Source: Streptomyces sp. A3M-1-3 (GTDB lineage: Bacteria; Actinomycetota; Actinomycetes; Streptomycetales; Streptomycetaceae). From it: a DNA stretch of 64,000 nucleotides. Positions 25,769-34,868 of the stretch are shown in pieces; within the stretch, counting starts at the first letter, position 1; every line of letters starts with the position of its first letter. The notes beneath the pieces are model-generated. The model had not been told where the DNA came from, made no database searches, and saw only the letters and a program-made list of their open reading frames with translations. Made by a program: the position numbers and the translations under genes. The stretch spans positions 62,001 through 126,000 of the forward strand of contig NZ_JANAVP010000008.1 of the NCBI RefSeq assembly GCF_024213665.1, written 5' to 3'.

Positions 25769-26728
25769 TCAGCCGGTGACCGCCGCCGGTGCCTCGTTCG
25801 CTCCCGCGAGCGAGGCGGCCGCCGCCGCGCCCACCAGGCCCGCGTCCGTGCCCGTCAGCGCGGGCACGACGCGCAGGCCGCGCACGAACGACAGCGTCGC
25901 GTAGTTCTGCAGCGCGCGGCGCAGCGGTGCGAAGAGCACCTCGCCCGAGCCGGCGACTCCCCCGCCGATCACCGCGATGTCGATCTCGACGAGCGTCGCG
26001 GTGGCGGCGATCCCGGCGGCCAGCGCCTGAGCCGCCCGGTCGAACGAGGCGCCGGCGACCGGGTCCCCGGCCCGCGCGGCGGCAGCGACCGCGGCGGCCG
26101 TGAGATCGCCGTCCGGCCCCGGACGCCAGCCGTTCTCGACCGCGCGCCGCGCGATGTTGGGGCCACTGGCGATCCGCTCGACGCAGCCTCTGGACCCGCA
26201 CGGGCACAGATCGCCGTCCAGGTCGACGCTGATGTGGCCGATGTGCCCGGCGTTGCCGGTCGGGCCCGGGTGAAGCCGACCGCCCAGCACGAGGCCGCCG
26301 CCGACACCGGTCGAGACGACCAGGCACAGCGCGTTGTCGAAGCCGCGGGCCGCGCCCTGCCAGTGCTCCGCGGCCGTCATCGCGACCCCGTCGCCGACCA
26401 GCGTGACGGGCATGCCGCCGACGGTCCGGCGCACCCGCTCGACGAGCGGAAACCCGCGCCAGCCGGGGACGTTGACCGGGCTGACCGTACCCGCGACGGC
26501 GTCCACCGGGCCCGCGCTGCCGATGCCGAGGGCCTGCGTGCGCGCCCACAGCGGCGATTCGGCCAGCTCGGCGAGCACCGCGTCCACGGCGCGCATCACC
26601 GTCGCGCCGTCCTCCTGGGCGGGCGTCGGGCACTGCGCACGGACCAGAATCCGCCCGCCGCCGTCCACCAGCGCGCCGGCGATCTTGGTGCCGCCGATGT
26701 CGAGGGCGGCGACGAGGTCGGTGTGCAT
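25769..26728 (-). CDS. ROK-family sugar kinase
   Basis: 319 residues. Phosphorylates a hexose, probably glucose or an amino-sugar, in the cytoplasm. The ATP-binding loop is DLVAALDIGGTKIAGALVDG near the N-terminus. The ROK signature includes GHIGHISVDLDGDLCPCGSRG, with zinc ligands in CPCGSRGCVE; STGVGGGLVLGG is the second phosphate loop. The ATG at 26728 is the family start, and the frame is open upstream to 26878. It is divergent from a LacI-type regulator, with a perfect palindrome between them, so expression is probably controlled by that repressor. No sugar transporter is adjacent. Confidence 0.9.
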   Translation of the reverse strand: MHTDLVAALDIGGTKIAGALVDGGGRILVRAQCPTPAQEDGATVMRAVDAVLAELAESPLWARTQALGIGSAGPVDAVAGTVSPVNVPGWRGFPLVERVRRTVGGMPVTLVGDGVAMTAAEHWQGAARGFDNALCLVVSTGVGGGLVLGGRLHPGPTGNAGHIGHISVDLDGDLCPCGSRGCVERIASGPNIARRAVENGWRPGPDGDLTAAAVAAAARAGDPVAGASFDRAAQALAAGIAATATLVEIDIAVIGGGVAGSGEVLFAPLRRALQNYATLSFVRGLRVVPALTGTDAGLVGAAAAASLAGANEAPAAVTG

Positions 26729-26792
26729 CAGGGTCGGATCTCCAGGTGGGAGGGGGCGAGAGACGGATTCGGTGACCAGTCTCCCTTCCTCT

Positions 26793-26804
26793 GACAACGT
26801 TGTC
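26793..26804. promoter_or_regulatory. LacI-type operator
   Basis: GACAACGTTGTC, a perfect 12-bp palindrome with the central CG usual for LacI-family sites, midway between the divergent ROK and LacI genes. Confidence 0.75.
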
Positions 26805-26852
26805 CAGGCTCTATGCTCGACACCACACTTATAGGATCCTCCGACGACGCCA

Positions 26853-27917
26853 ATGCCGACAACGACAGGACAGCGCACCGTGGCCGAGACCGCCCGCCAG
26901 CCCGAGCCCCGTTACGGCAACCGGCCGACCATGAAGGACGTCGCCGCCCGCGCCGGAGTCGGCCTCAAGACGGTCTCCCGAGTGGTCAACGGAGAGCCGG
27001 GTGTCACCCCGGACACCGAGCGCCGCGTCCAGGAGGCCATCGACGCCCTGGGCTTCCGTCGCAACGACAGCGCCCGGGTGCTGCGCAAGGGCCGTACGGC
27101 CAGCATCGGCCTGGTCCTGGAGGATCTCGCCGACCCCTTCTACGGCCCGCTGAGCCGCGCCGTGGAAGAGGTGGCCCGCGCCCACGGCGCGCTGCTCATC
27201 AACGGCTCCAGCGCCGAGGACCCCGAGCGCGAGCAGGAACTCGTGCTCGCGCTGTGCGCCCGCCGCGTGGACGGGCTGATCGTCATCCCGGCCGGTGACG
27301 ACCACCGCTACCTGGAGCCCGAGATCAAGGCGGGCATCGCCACCGTCTTCGTGGACCGCCCGGCCGGCCGGATCGACGCCGACGTGGTGCTCTCCGACAG
27401 CTTCGGCGGTGCCTGCGAGGGCGTCGCCCACCTGATCGCCCAGGGCCACCGCCGGATCGGCTTCATCGGAGACCAGCCGCGGATCCACACGGCGAGCGAG
27501 CGGCTGCGCGGCTACCGCGCGGCAATGGACGAGGCCGGGCTCCCGGTGGACGGGTCCTGGGTATCGCTCGGCTCCACCGAACCCTCCCGGGTCCGGTCCG
27601 CCGCCGCCGCGATGCTCAGCGGGCCGCAACCTGTCACCGCTCTGTTCGCGGGCAACAACCGGGTGACCGTGACAGCGGTACGCGTCCTGGCCGGCTGGGA
27701 CCGCCCCGTCGCCCTGGTCGGCTTCGACGACATCGAGCTCGCCGAGCTGCTCCAGCCCGGCCTGACCGTCGTCGCTCAGGACGCCGCGCGGCTGGGCCGG
27801 ACGGCCGCCGAGCGACTGTTCCGCCGGCTGGAGGGCGCGGGCGGCGCGCCCGAGCGGATCGAGTTGCCGACCCGGCTGATCGTGCGCGGCTCGGGCGAGA
27901 TCCCGCCCTCGGCCTGA
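26853..27917 (+). CDS. LacI-family transcriptional regulator
   Basis: 354 residues. The LacI helix-turn-helix is MKDVAARAGVGLKTVSRVVN (27-46). The hinge helix ARVLRKGRTASIGLVL and a periplasmic-binding-protein-like effector domain follow (ADPFYGPLSRAVEE; RRIGFIGDQPRI; ALVGFDDIELAELLQPGLT). ATG 26853 and GTG 26880 are both possible starts, because the folded part begins only at residue 27. A -10-like TAGGAT lies at 26832-26837. It probably represses itself and the divergent ROK kinase through the palindrome at 26793. The effector should be a sugar or sugar phosphate. Confidence 0.9.
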   Translation: MPTTTGQRTVAETARQPEPRYGNRPTMKDVAARAGVGLKTVSRVVNGEPGVTPDTERRVQEAIDALGFRRNDSARVLRKGRTASIGLVLEDLADPFYGPLSRAVEEVARAHGALLINGSSAEDPEREQELVLALCARRVDGLIVIPAGDDHRYLEPEIKAGIATVFVDRPAGRIDADVVLSDSFGGACEGVAHLIAQGHRRIGFIGDQPRIHTASERLRGYRAAMDEAGLPVDGSWVSLGSTEPSRVRSAAAAMLSGPQPVTALFAGNNRVTVTAVRVLAGWDRPVALVGFDDIELAELLQPGLTVVAQDAARLGRTAAERLFRRLEGAGGAPERIELPTRLIVRGSGEIPPSA

Positions 27918-27935
27918 CGGGCGGTTCACCCGGTC

Positions 27936-27951
27936 ACCCGGTGCACCGGGT
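27936..27951. terminator. Palindrome after lacI, possible terminator
   Basis: ACCCGGTGCACCGGGT, a perfect 16-bp palindrome 18 bases after the lacI stop. The absence of a loop makes its hairpin strength uncertain. Confidence 0.45.
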
Positions 27952-28315
27952 TCAGCAGACCGGTGCGGGGGCGGGCTCGCCGCCACCGTGCGAGCCTGTG
28001 GTCCCTCCGCCGCCGGCCCTCGAAGCTCCGGCGAACCGGAACCGGTCGAACCGCCCGACGAGCCGGCCCCCGCCGACTCCGCCGAACCACCCTCCGTACC
28101 GCCGAATCCCTTGCCGCCGTCCCCGCCCCGGGCGGTTTCGCGGTGCCGGACGGGGACGCCTCGCCGCTTGCGGCGCCCTCGGACGCAGCGGGGAGGGCGA
28201 GCCGCTCCGGCTACGGCCCTCGCGCTGACGCCTTGTGACGAAGCGTCAGGGTCAGTGCGAAGCGCGTAACGACGGGAACGCTGGGAAGACGCACGATCAA
28301 CGAAAGGAGCACGAC
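27952..28315. other. 364-bp gap with low-complexity Pro/Gly-coding sequence
   Basis: Repetitive CCG/CCGCC-rich DNA. All three forward frames are open, but they give only proline/arginine/serine-rich translations with no start supported by a ribosome site. I see no gene. The promoter of the DUF4236 gene should lie near its right end. Confidence 0.4.
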
Positions 28316-28516
28316 GTGCCCGTCACCTTCCGCAAGAGCTTCCGAATATTCCCGGGCGTCCGCCTCAACATCAACCGGAAGTCCGTGTCCATCACGGTCA
28401 GCAAGGGCGATGGTGCCAGGCGCACTTACTCCTCGACAGGTCGGCGCACGACCTCAGTGGACCTTCCCGGCCCCTTCGGCTACCGCAAGACCACCACACG
28501 CCGCAGCCGCCGCTGA
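28316..28516 (+). CDS. DUF4236 small protein
   Basis: 66 residues, highly basic. The DUF4236 pattern is complete: VTFRKSFRIFPGVRLNINRK, then a short beta segment (SVSITVSKG) and RRTTSVDLPGPFGYRK. The GTG at 28316 has AAAGGAG six bases upstream, an unusually clear ribosome site. Family function is unknown. It stands alone between lacI and the convergent aldolase gene. Confidence 0.88.
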   Translation: MPVTFRKSFRIFPGVRLNINRKSVSITVSKGDGARRTYSSTGRRTTSVDLPGPFGYRKTTTRRSRR

Positions 28517-28654
28517 CCGTAGGCGCCCAACGTTCAGCCTCTCGGCCGTACGCCTTCTCCCCCGAAGACACCGCTGCCCCGCTCCCTGTGTGGCGGCTGT
28601 GGTCGCGTACGGAGTACGGGGCAGAAGCGGCGGGCTTTGGGGCCCCTGTTGGCG

Positions 28655-29962
28655 CTACGGAGTGGTGACCGTCAGGGCTGCCCGGCGCGGGATCGCGAAC
28701 GCCTCCAGATCGGCGCGGGTCAGGCCGGTGAGCCGGGCGACCTCTTCGGTGTCGAGGGCGCCGCAGTCCAGTCCGCGCAGCAGATAGCCGCTGAGGGCCT
28801 TGGCGGTGGCGGGCTCGTCCATGATGTCGCCCTCCGTCTTGGCCACATAGGCGGCGAGCCGGGCGGCGGCGGGCTCAAGTCCCTCGCGGTAGAAGGCGAA
28901 GACGGCGGCGTAACGGGTGGGCAGGTGGCCGGGGTGCATGTCCCAGCCCTGGTAGTACGCACGGGCCAGCGCGCGGCGGGTGAGGCCGTAGTGCAGCTTC
29001 CACGCTTCGTGCACGTGCGCCGTCGGGCCGACCGGCAGGACATTGGTGGAGCCGTCCGAGACGCGTACGCCGGTGCCGGCGGCGGCGACCTGCATGACGG
29101 CCTTGGCGTGGTCGGCGGCCGGGTGGTCGCTGGACTGGTAGGCGGCGCTGACGCCGACGCAGGCGCTGTAGTCGAAGGTGCCGTAGTGCAGTCCGGTGGC
29201 CCGGCCCTCGGCGGCGTCGATCATACGGGCGACGGCGGCGGTGCCGTCGGCGGCCAGGATCGACTGGCTGGTCTCGATCTGGATCTCGAAGCCGATCCGG
29301 CCCTGCTCCAGTCCGCGTGCCTTCTCGAACTCCTCGGCCAGCCGCACCATCGCGGTGACCTGCTCGGGGTACGTCACCTTGGGCAGCGTCAGGACCAGGC
29401 CCTCGGGGAGCCCGCCCGCCTCCATCAGGCCGGTGAGGAAGATGTCCAGCGTGCGGATGCCGCGGTCGCGGACGGCCGCCTCCATGCACTTCATCCGGAT
29501 GCCCATGTAGGGGGCGGTGTTCTCGGGGGTGCCGTGCGCGAACGCGTCGGCGACCAGGCGCGCGGCGCGGGCGGCGGCGGAGTCCTCCTCGTCGTCCGGG
29601 CGCGGCCCGTAGCCGTCCTCGAAGTCGATACGCAGGTCCTCGATGGGCTCCCGCTGGAGCTTGGCCCGTACGCGCTCGTAGACCGGGCCGGCGAGTTCGT
29701 CGGAGATGCCGAGGACACCGGCGAGGGTGGCGGCGTCGGGGGCGTGCTCGTCGAGGGCGGCGAGGGCCTGGTCGCCCCAGGAGCGGACGGTGCCGGGCTC
29801 GAAGACGTCGCCGGGAACGTAGACGGTGTGGACGGGCTGGCGGGTGCCGGGGTCTCCCGGGTAGCGGCGGGCGAGCTCCGCGTCCACCGGGGCGAGGGAG
29901 GCGCTGATGCCCTCGCTGACCGCGCCTGCGAGGCTCGTTGCCACCTTCTCGTGCTGACCCAT
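28655..29962 (-). CDS. DUF6986 aldolase-like protein (HpcH/citrate lyase fold)
   Basis: 435 residues, related to the malate synthase/citrate lyase beta TIM-barrel group. DLRIDFEDGYGPRPDDEED holds the acidic metal-binding cluster, and GFEIQIETSQSIL supplies the second Glu. HYGTFDYSACVGV is typical of DUF6986 proteins. A C-C bond lyase activity on an oxo acid or acyl-CoA is likely; the substrate is not known to me. The ATG at 29962 has GGAGG eight bases upstream. TTCCG-N5-CGGAA lies just before the start (29979-29993), as expected for control by an IclR-type repressor. Confidence 0.82.
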   Translation of the reverse strand: MGQHEKVATSLAGAVSEGISASLAPVDAELARRYPGDPGTRQPVHTVYVPGDVFEPGTVRSWGDQALAALDEHAPDAATLAGVLGISDELAGPVYERVRAKLQREPIEDLRIDFEDGYGPRPDDEEDSAAARAARLVADAFAHGTPENTAPYMGIRMKCMEAAVRDRGIRTLDIFLTGLMEAGGLPEGLVLTLPKVTYPEQVTAMVRLAEEFEKARGLEQGRIGFEIQIETSQSILAADGTAAVARMIDAAEGRATGLHYGTFDYSACVGVSAAYQSSDHPAADHAKAVMQVAAAGTGVRVSDGSTNVLPVGPTAHVHEAWKLHYGLTRRALARAYYQGWDMHPGHLPTRYAAVFAFYREGLEPAAARLAAYVAKTEGDIMDEPATAKALSGYLLRGLDCGALDTEEVARLTGLTRADLEAFAIPRRAALTVTTP

Positions 29963-29978
29963 CCCGCACCCTCCTATT

Positions 29979-29993
29979 TTCCGCTTCACGGAA
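29979..29993. promoter_or_regulatory. IclR-like operator upstream of the DUF6986 gene
   Basis: TTCCGCTTCACGGAA: perfect 5-bp arms with a 5-base centre, 17 bases before the start codon. A second weaker pair, ACGGA/TCCGT, overlaps it. The regulator gene is not in this neighbourhood. Confidence 0.55.
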
Positions 29994-30056
29994 TCAACAA
30001 TCCGTATAGCAAAATTAGTCTCCGTGCCGACCTGCGTCAATGTTTGCCCGGAACAG

Positions 30057-30095
30057 CCCGGGGCCGCGCGGTGAAGATCACCACGCGGCCCCGGG
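30057..30095 (-). terminator. Strong terminator after etfA
   Basis: 18-bp stem (17 pairs) between 30057-30074 and 30078-30095 with a 3-base loop, 20 bases beyond the etfA stop. It separates etfBA from the DUF6986 gene. Confidence 0.85.
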
Positions 30096-30114
30096 TTTGC
30101 CGAGATCCTGCAGG

Positions 30115-31077
<963 letters not shown>

Positions 31078-31134
31078 GGGACTTCTTCTCTCCTGCAAGT
31101 ACGAAGAACTGGGGGCAGTTGGGGGCAGAGAGCC

Positions 31135-31920
31135 TTAGATGAACTTCTGGCTCGCAAGGAACTCGGCCAGCTGCTTGCCGCCCTCGCCCTCGTCCTTGAC
31201 GATCGTGCCGGCGGTGCGGGCCGGACGCTGCGCGGCGGAGTCGACCTTGGTCCAGGCGCCCTCGAGGCCGACCTCGTCGGCGTCGATCTCCAGGTCCTCC
31301 AGGTCCAGGGACTCAACCGGCTTCTTCTTGGCGGCCATGATGCCCTTGAAGGACGGGTAACGCGCCTCGCCCGACTGGTCGGTCACCGACACCACGGCAG
31401 GCAGGGACGCCTGAAGCTGCTCGGCCGCGGCGTCGCCGTCCCGGCGGCCCGTCACGGTGCCGTCCTCGACCGAGACCTCGGACAGCAGCGTGACCTGCGG
31501 AACGCCCAGGCGCTCGGCGAGGATCGCCGGCAGCACGCCCATGGTGCCGTCGGTGGAGGCCATACCGCAGATGACCAGGTCGTAGCCGGTCTTCTCGATC
31601 GCCTTCGCGAGCACCAGCGAGGTGCCCATCACATCCGAGCCGTGCAGATCGTCGTCCTCGACGTGAACGGCCTTGTCCGCACCCATCGACAGCGCCTTGC
31701 GCAGCGCGTCCTTGGCATCCTCCGGACCCACGGTCAGCACGGTGATCTCCGCGTCGTCCGCCTCGTCGGCGATCTGCAGCGCCTGCTCGACCGCGTACTC
31801 GTCCAGCTCCGACAGCAGGCCGTCCACGTCATCGCGGTCGACGGTCAGGTCATCGGCGAAGTGCCGGTCGCCGGTGGCGTCGGGCACGTACTTCACACAG
31901 ACAACGATCCTCAAGCTCAC
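31135..31920 (-). CDS. etfB: Electron transfer flavoprotein beta subunit
   Basis: 261 residues; partner of EtfA, holds the AMP and docks with the dehydrogenase. It begins MSLRIVVCVKYVPDATGD. The signature region reads LPAVVSVTDQSGEARYPSFK and then GIMAAKKKPVE. The GTG at 31920 has AGGAG about eight bases upstream. It is the first gene of the etfBA operon; the 190 bp upstream, up to the flavin reductase gene, must hold its promoter. No dehydrogenase gene lies next to it. Confidence 0.95.
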   Translation of the reverse strand: MSLRIVVCVKYVPDATGDRHFADDLTVDRDDVDGLLSELDEYAVEQALQIADEADDAEITVLTVGPEDAKDALRKALSMGADKAVHVEDDDLHGSDVMGTSLVLAKAIEKTGYDLVICGMASTDGTMGVLPAILAERLGVPQVTLLSEVSVEDGTVTGRRDGDAAAEQLQASLPAVVSVTDQSGEARYPSFKGIMAAKKKPVESLDLEDLEIDADEVGLEGAWTKVDSAAQRPARTAGTIVKDEGEGGKQLAEFLASQKFI

Positions 31921-32110
31921 GCCGGCTCTCCTACTGCATCGTCTCTATTGAGCTGCCTTGTGCTTGGCAGCATAGGCGCCTTACTGGGCGGATCCCGGTC
32001 GGGGCGGGCCGCGCTCCGAACGAAATATTACTCGTCAGTACACCCAGCTACTTCCCGGTAAGCAAGCGCTTTGAACTGTGACCTTGGCAACGCTGCGTAA
32101 CCGGCGGGCG

Positions 32111-32617
32111 TCAGTCCCTCAGCGCGTTGAAGCGCCCCTGGTGGTAGATCAGCGGCCGCCCCGCTCCCGCGGGGTCGCCGACGACGGCCTGCGCGACCAC
32201 GATGCGGTGGTCCCCGGCCGGCACCCGCGCCACCACCCGGCACACCAGCCACGCCAGCACGCCGTCGAGCACCGGAACACCCTCCGGCCCGGTACGCCAT
32301 TCGGTGGGCGGTGCGAAGCGGTCGGCACCGCTGCGGGCGAAAGTGGCGGCCAGCTCCTGCTGGTGCTCGCCGAGTATGTGTACGCCGATGTGCTCGGCCT
32401 CGGCGATGACGGGCCAGCTGGAGGAGCCGCTGCCCACCCCGAACGAGATCAGCGGCGGCTCGGCGGCGACCGAGTTGAGCGAGGTGGCGGTGAATCCGAC
32501 GGGGCGCTCCCCCGCCGCGGTGATCACCGCGACACCGGCGGCGTGCTGCCGGAAGACGGAGCGCAGGAGGTCGGGCGAGGCCGGCCGGAGAGTGCCGATA
32601 CCGGGCGAAGCCGTCAT
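32111..32617 (-). CDS. Flavin reductase-family protein
   Basis: 168 residues of the split-barrel FMN-binding fold. FRQHAAGVAVITA and GFTATSLNSVAAEPPLISF are the flavin-binding loops typical of the small reductase component of two-component monooxygenases. H27 and the C-terminal GDHRIVVAQAV also fit. It reduces FMN or FAD with NAD(P)H. No oxygenase is adjacent, though the broken LLM oxidoreductase lies 7 kb away. The ATG at 32617 follows AGAAGGACAAGTCC, a good ribosome site. Confidence 0.88.
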   Translation of the reverse strand: MTASPGIGTLRPASPDLLRSVFRQHAAGVAVITAAGERPVGFTATSLNSVAAEPPLISFGVGSGSSSWPVIAEAEHIGVHILGEHQQELAATFARSGADRFAPPTEWRTGPEGVPVLDGVLAWLVCRVVARVPAGDHRIVVAQAVVGDPAGAGRPLIYHQGRFNALRD

Positions 32618-32751
32618 GGACTTGTCCTTCTGCCAGCCGTCTGGACCCGGCCGTGGAGAAGGAGTTGTGGCCGCATGGCGTCAGACTGACGATTCGTGGT
32701 GGGTGCAGTCAAGTGCTCACCGGGAGATGCGAGCCGCGTCAAGGCCCCCGC

Positions 32752-33180
32752 TCACACCGCTTCGCCGAGTGCGGCGATGACGTCGGCCTTCCGGGGCTGC
32801 CCGGCGGCCCTGCGGACGATGCGCCCCCGGCCGTCCAGCACCAGCACGGTCGGCGTCTTCATGATGCCCAGCTCACGCACCAGGGCGAGGTGCTCCTCGG
32901 CGTCGAGTTCGACATGGGCGACACCCGCCACCATGGCCGTCACATCGGCGAGTGTCCGCCGGGTCGCCCGGCAGGGCTGGCAGAAGGCGCTGGAGAACTG
33001 GACCAGCGTCGCCCGTGTCCCCAGTTCCGCGCCCAGCTCGGTCGCGCCGAGCCGCCTCTCGTTGTCCCGCGCGCGCACCTTCAGCCTCCCGCCGCGCCGC
33101 TTGTGCAGCAGCCCGAAGGCGCTCGCGGCCGCGAGCACCACCACACACACCATCAGTCCGGTCATCCCCCGTTCCAGCAT
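32752..33180 (-). CDS. Membrane-anchored thioredoxin-like protein
   Basis: 142 residues. One N-terminal helix (LMVCVVVLAAASAFGLL) is followed by a basic stop, then a thioredoxin fold with the redox motif SSAFCQPC (CxxC) and the cis-Pro loop MKTPTVLVLDG. The active part should therefore face the cell exterior or be membrane tethered. ATG 33180 or the internal ATG at 33165 could start translation. It is divergent from the DUF4395 membrane protein with a gap of 49 bp. This pair is common in Streptomyces and suggests a shared redox role, possibly in thiol-oxidant sensing or delivery. Confidence 0.88.
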   Translation of the reverse strand: MLERGMTGLMVCVVVLAAASAFGLLHKRRGGRLKVRARDNERRLGATELGAELGTRATLVQFSSAFCQPCRATRRTLADVTAMVAGVAHVELDAEEHLALVRELGIMKTPTVLVLDGRGRIVRRAAGQPRKADVIAALGEAV

Positions 33181-33229
33181 TCACGGGACCGCAAGAATTC
33201 CCGGTCCTCGGCGCGGTACCGGCTGCGCC

Positions 33230-33658
33230 ATGCTGGTGCCCATGGACATCGACATCAGGGGCCCCCGGTTCGGCGCGGCCGTCACCACCGTCGTGCTGGC
33301 TGGCGTACTGATCACCGGGAGCGTCTGGCTGCTGGCGTGGCAGACGCTGTGCTTCGCGCTGGGCGCGTTCGCCGGCGTACAGCGTTCGCCGTACGGACTG
33401 CTGTTCCGCACCGCGGTCCGGCCGCGCATCGGCCCGCCGACGGAGTTCGAGGACGCGGCGCCGCCCCGCTTCGCGCAGGCCGTGGGCCTCGCCTTCGCCG
33501 CGGTCGCTCTGGCCGGCTACGCAGCGGGCGCGCTGTGGCTCGGGATGACGGCGACTGCGGCCGCTCTGGCCGCCGCCTTCCTGAACTCCGCGTTCGGCTA
33601 CTGCCTGGGCTGCGAGATGTACTTGCTGCTGCGCAGGGTGACGGCGCGCTCCGGCTGA
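33230..33658 (+). CDS. DUF4395 membrane protein
   Basis: 142 residues with four hydrophobic segments (VTTVVLAGVLITGSVWLLAW; TLCFALGAFAGV; AVGLAFAAVALAGYAAGALW; ATAAALAAAFLNSAFGYCLG). DUF4395 features include the N-terminal DIRGPRFGA and the C-terminal CLGCEMYLLL with a CxxC pair near the membrane. ATG 33230 and ATG 33242 are both possible starts. It is divergent from the thioredoxin gene. The CxxC beside a thioredoxin gene suggests an electron relay across the membrane, but this is inference. Confidence 0.85.
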   Translation: MLVPMDIDIRGPRFGAAVTTVVLAGVLITGSVWLLAWQTLCFALGAFAGVQRSPYGLLFRTAVRPRIGPPTEFEDAAPPRFAQAVGLAFAAVALAGYAAGALWLGMTATAAALAAAFLNSAFGYCLGCEMYLLLRRVTARSG

Positions 33659-33673
33659 CGTGACGAGAATCTC

Positions 33674-33689
33674 GCCGCCCGCGGGCGGC
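33674..33689. terminator. Palindrome after the DUF4395 gene
   Basis: GCCGCCCGCGGGCGGC, a perfect 16-bp palindrome 15 bases beyond the stop; weak terminator candidate. Confidence 0.4.
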
Positions 33690-33803
33690 AGGACTGGCCA
33701 CTCGCGCGCGCATGGGGCACGATCTGCACCATTGCCGCAACCTACGGCAGCGTAACTTCCGCCGGGAGAACCCCCCAGGCATGAGAGAAGGGTCCCCCTC
33801 GAG

Positions 33804-34526
33804 ATGGCAGAACTGGTATATCGCCCCGTGATCGGTGCGGCGCACACCCTCTTCAAGGCGCTCGATCTGCGGATCGACATGAAGGGGACAGAGAACATCC
33901 CGCGCACGGGCGGTGCCGTCCTGGTCTCGAACCACATCGGCTATCTGGACTTCATCTTCACGGGACTGACCGCCCGGTCCTCCAACCGGATGGTCCGCTT
34001 CATGGCCAAGGAGTCGGTGTTCCGGCACACGGTGTCCGGGCCGCTGATGCGCGCGATGAAGCACATCCCGGTGGACCGGGCGAAGGGTGAGGCGTCCTAC
34101 GCGCACGCGCTCGACGCCTTGCGGTCCGGTGAGATCATCGGCGTGTTCCCGGAGGCGACGATCTCCCAGTCCTTCACGCTGAAGAGCTTCAAGTCGGGTG
34201 CCGCGCGCCTTGCCCAGGAGGCCGGCGTGCCCCTGATCCCGATGGCACTGTGGGGTACCCAGCGGATCTGGACCAAGGGCCGCCCGCGCAACTTCGGCCG
34301 CAGCCACATCCCCATCACGATGCGCGTCGGTGAGCCGATGCCGGCACCCACCGACGAGTACGCCGGTGCGATCACCCGGCGGCTGCGCGAGCGCGTACAG
34401 GAGCTGCTGGAGGCCGCGCAGCGCTCCTATCCCGTACGCCCCAAGGACGCGCAGGACACCTGGTGGATCCCCGCTCACCTCGGCGGGACGGCGCCGACCC
34501 CCGATCAGGTGCGCGAGGCAGGCTGA
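33804..34526 (+). CDS. 1-acyl-glycerol-3-phosphate acyltransferase (PlsC family)
   Basis: 240 residues. Transfers an acyl group to lysophosphatidate or a similar lysolipid at the membrane. Motif I is NHIGYLD (NHx4D); motif II is around KHIPVDRAKG; motif III is VFPEAT; motif IV includes VPLIPMALWG. There is one hydrophobic N-terminal segment, but no clear full membrane helix. The ATG at 33804 follows GGGTCCCCCTCGAG with little Shine-Dalgarno signal. The gene stands alone on its strand. Confidence 0.9.
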   Translation: MAELVYRPVIGAAHTLFKALDLRIDMKGTENIPRTGGAVLVSNHIGYLDFIFTGLTARSSNRMVRFMAKESVFRHTVSGPLMRAMKHIPVDRAKGEASYAHALDALRSGEIIGVFPEATISQSFTLKSFKSGAARLAQEAGVPLIPMALWGTQRIWTKGRPRNFGRSHIPITMRVGEPMPAPTDEYAGAITRRLRERVQELLEAAQRSYPVRPKDAQDTWWIPAHLGGTAPTPDQVREAG

Positions 34527-34549
34527 GCGGGCGGGCCCCGGCCGAAGCG

Positions 34550-34839
34550 TCACCCCGGGGTACGGACCGAAATGTCCGCCCCGGGGCTGTACTTCTCCAG
34601 CGTCTCGGCGAGTTCGTTGCCCGCGGCCATGAGTTCGACACGGGGCATGGGGGCCAGGCTCTCCAGCAGGAAGACGGCGTTCACCGACTCCTCGGTGAGC
34701 CGCCGGGTCGCGGCGTCCAGGAGGGCGGAACTCGCCTCGTCGCTGGGCCCGTTGACGAGACCGCGGGCCTCGACGGCGAGAGGGGTGAATCCCGGTACGA
34801 GCGCGCGTACCTCGTCCGAGACAGCAGTGCGAGAGTCAT
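34550..34839 (-). pseudogene. B3/B4-domain protein remnant (internal deletion plus frameshift)
   Basis: The ATG at 34839 gives MTLAL; a frame change near 34826 then gives VSDEVRALVPGFTPLAVEAR and GLVNGPSDEASSALLDAA, typical of B3/B4 tRNA-binding-domain proteins. The sequence then jumps to SVNAVFLLESLAPMPRVEL and ends EKYSPGADISVRTPG with a stop at 34550. About 96 codons remain where family members have 220 or more, so the central part has been lost. It follows the transglutaminase-like gene, with which it would have formed an operon. Confidence 0.7.
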
Positions 34840-34868
34840 GTCCTGCCTTGCGTCGAAGTGGCGGGGCG

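Noticed and set aside
27941..28269. Three overlapping Pro-rich forward frames
   Set aside because: Low-complexity readings of CCG repeats. All frames are open, so openness means nothing here.
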